From positions 1 to 64,000 of the forward strand of contig NZ_JFKE01000011.1 of the NCBI RefSeq assembly GCF_000647975.1: a DNA stretch of 64,000 nt, given 5' to 3'. The DNA comes from Actibacterium mucosum KCTC 23349. Its GTDB lineage: Bacteria; Pseudomonadota; Alphaproteobacteria; Rhodobacterales; Rhodobacteraceae. Positions within the stretch are counted from its first letter, which is position 1, and each line of letters starts with the position of its first letter. The notes beneath the pieces were generated by a model, which saw only the letters and a program-made list of their open reading frames with translations, made no database searches and was not told where the DNA came from. The position numbers and the translations under genes were made by a program. Of this stretch, positions 63,658-64,000 are shown piece by piece.

Positions 63658-64000
63658 TCAAACACTTAATTGTAAACAAAGCGTCGTCCAGTCACCGATT
63701 TCCTCGCGATTGGAAACAGTAAAGCCTTGTTCGGCATAGGTTGCGACAACTTCGTCAGCTTGAGGGTTCAGGATACCGGACAGAATCGCATACCCGCCCG
63801 GCGCCATATGCGCCGCCATATCGGGTGCCAGCGCAATCAGCGGGCCTTTCAGGATATTTGCAAATACAAGATCAAATGGGGCAGCGGTGCTGAGCGCTGC
63901 ATGACCGAAACCGGCCGCTTCAACACATTTCACGCGGCCTTGCAGATCGTTCGCCGCGACATTGGCTTGGGCCACGTCAACGGCAACCTGATCAATGTCA
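63658..64000 (-). CDS. prmA: Ribosomal protein L11 methyltransferase (3' part)
   Basis: The C-terminal ~114 residues are in the window; the 5' end lies beyond position 64000. The visible part starts in IDQVAVDVAQANVAAND, typical of the SAM-binding second half of PrmA, followed by FDLVFANILKGPLIALAPDMAAHMAPGGYAILSGILNPQADEVVATY with the NILKGPL-type motif near the methyltransferase active site. PrmA trimethylates ribosomal protein L11. Confidence 0.9.
   Translation of the reverse strand, partial: DIDQVAVDVAQANVAANDLQGRVKCVEAAGFGHAALSTAAPFDLVFANILKGPLIALAPDMAAHMAPGGYAILSGILNPQADEVVATYAEQGFTVSNREEIGDWTTLCLQLSV

Overview
The window looks like chromosome of an alphaproteobacterium of the Rhodobacteraceae (Roseobacter group). 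That is an inference from gene families and gene order seen by eye, not from a database search. Pointers are an alphaproteobacterial-type gshA, a uvrC-pgsA-moaD-moaE string, a TAXI-type TRAP system with a fused 4TM/12TM permease, a tad/cpa pilus locus with an OmpA-type lipoprotein in the cpaD position, and the run ruvC-ruvA-ruvB / ybgC-tolQRAB-pal-cpoB-tilS-ftsH on one strand. No rRNA, tRNA or CRISPR array was seen. Coding density is high and many same-strand neighbours overlap as ATGA.

Layout. 1-2.3 kb: the C-terminal scrap of an IS3-type transposase, then a GbsR/MarR regulator, a small membrane protein and a membrane fatty acid desaturase. Two near-identical palindromes mark the regulator and the membrane-protein gene. 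2.3-9.1 kb: gshA, a membrane protein, a GNAT enzyme and rsmE on the minus strand, and ubiA, a BON/OmpA protein and a coiled-coil membrane protein on the plus strand. 9.2-16 kb: a minus-strand housekeeping block (GNAT, moaE, moaD, pgsA, uvrC, a pteridine-reductase-like SDR, a Na+/Ca2+ exchanger, a small cysteine-rich protein, an S49 protease).

16-27 kb is the most distinctive accessory region. On the minus strand lie rpiR, a TAXI binding protein, a fused TRAP permease, a universal stress protein, a MaoC-like protein, a CitE-like CoA-ester lyase and a P-loop sulfotransferase-like protein, mostly overlapping. Diverging from them are a class III aminotransferase, a BKACE-family beta-keto-acid cleavage enzyme and a two-subunit 3-oxoacid CoA-transferase. 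Together they read as uptake of an organic or amino acid, transamination, cleavage with acetyl-CoA to acetoacetate plus an acyl-CoA, and activation of acetoacetate. The substrate is unknown.

27-43 kb: a small secreted repeat protein and a lytic transglycosylase, then a tad pilus locus (two Flp pilins, CpaB, CpaC, OmpA lipoprotein, CpaE, CpaF, TadB, TadC, TadD, a second TPR lipoprotein, prepilin peptidase), a large membrane protein on the opposite strand and an AAA ATPase of unknown role. TadE/F/G are not here.

43-64 kb: a ligase-associated DEXH helicase and PdeM phosphoesterase, a membrane LytTR regulator, a one-carbon folate group (folD, a chorismate-mutase-type protein, fhs), tam, ftsH, tilS, the tol-pal envelope-constriction operon, the ruvCAB Holliday-junction genes, a DUF1127 protein, a small membrane protein and the 3' end of prmA, which runs off the window.
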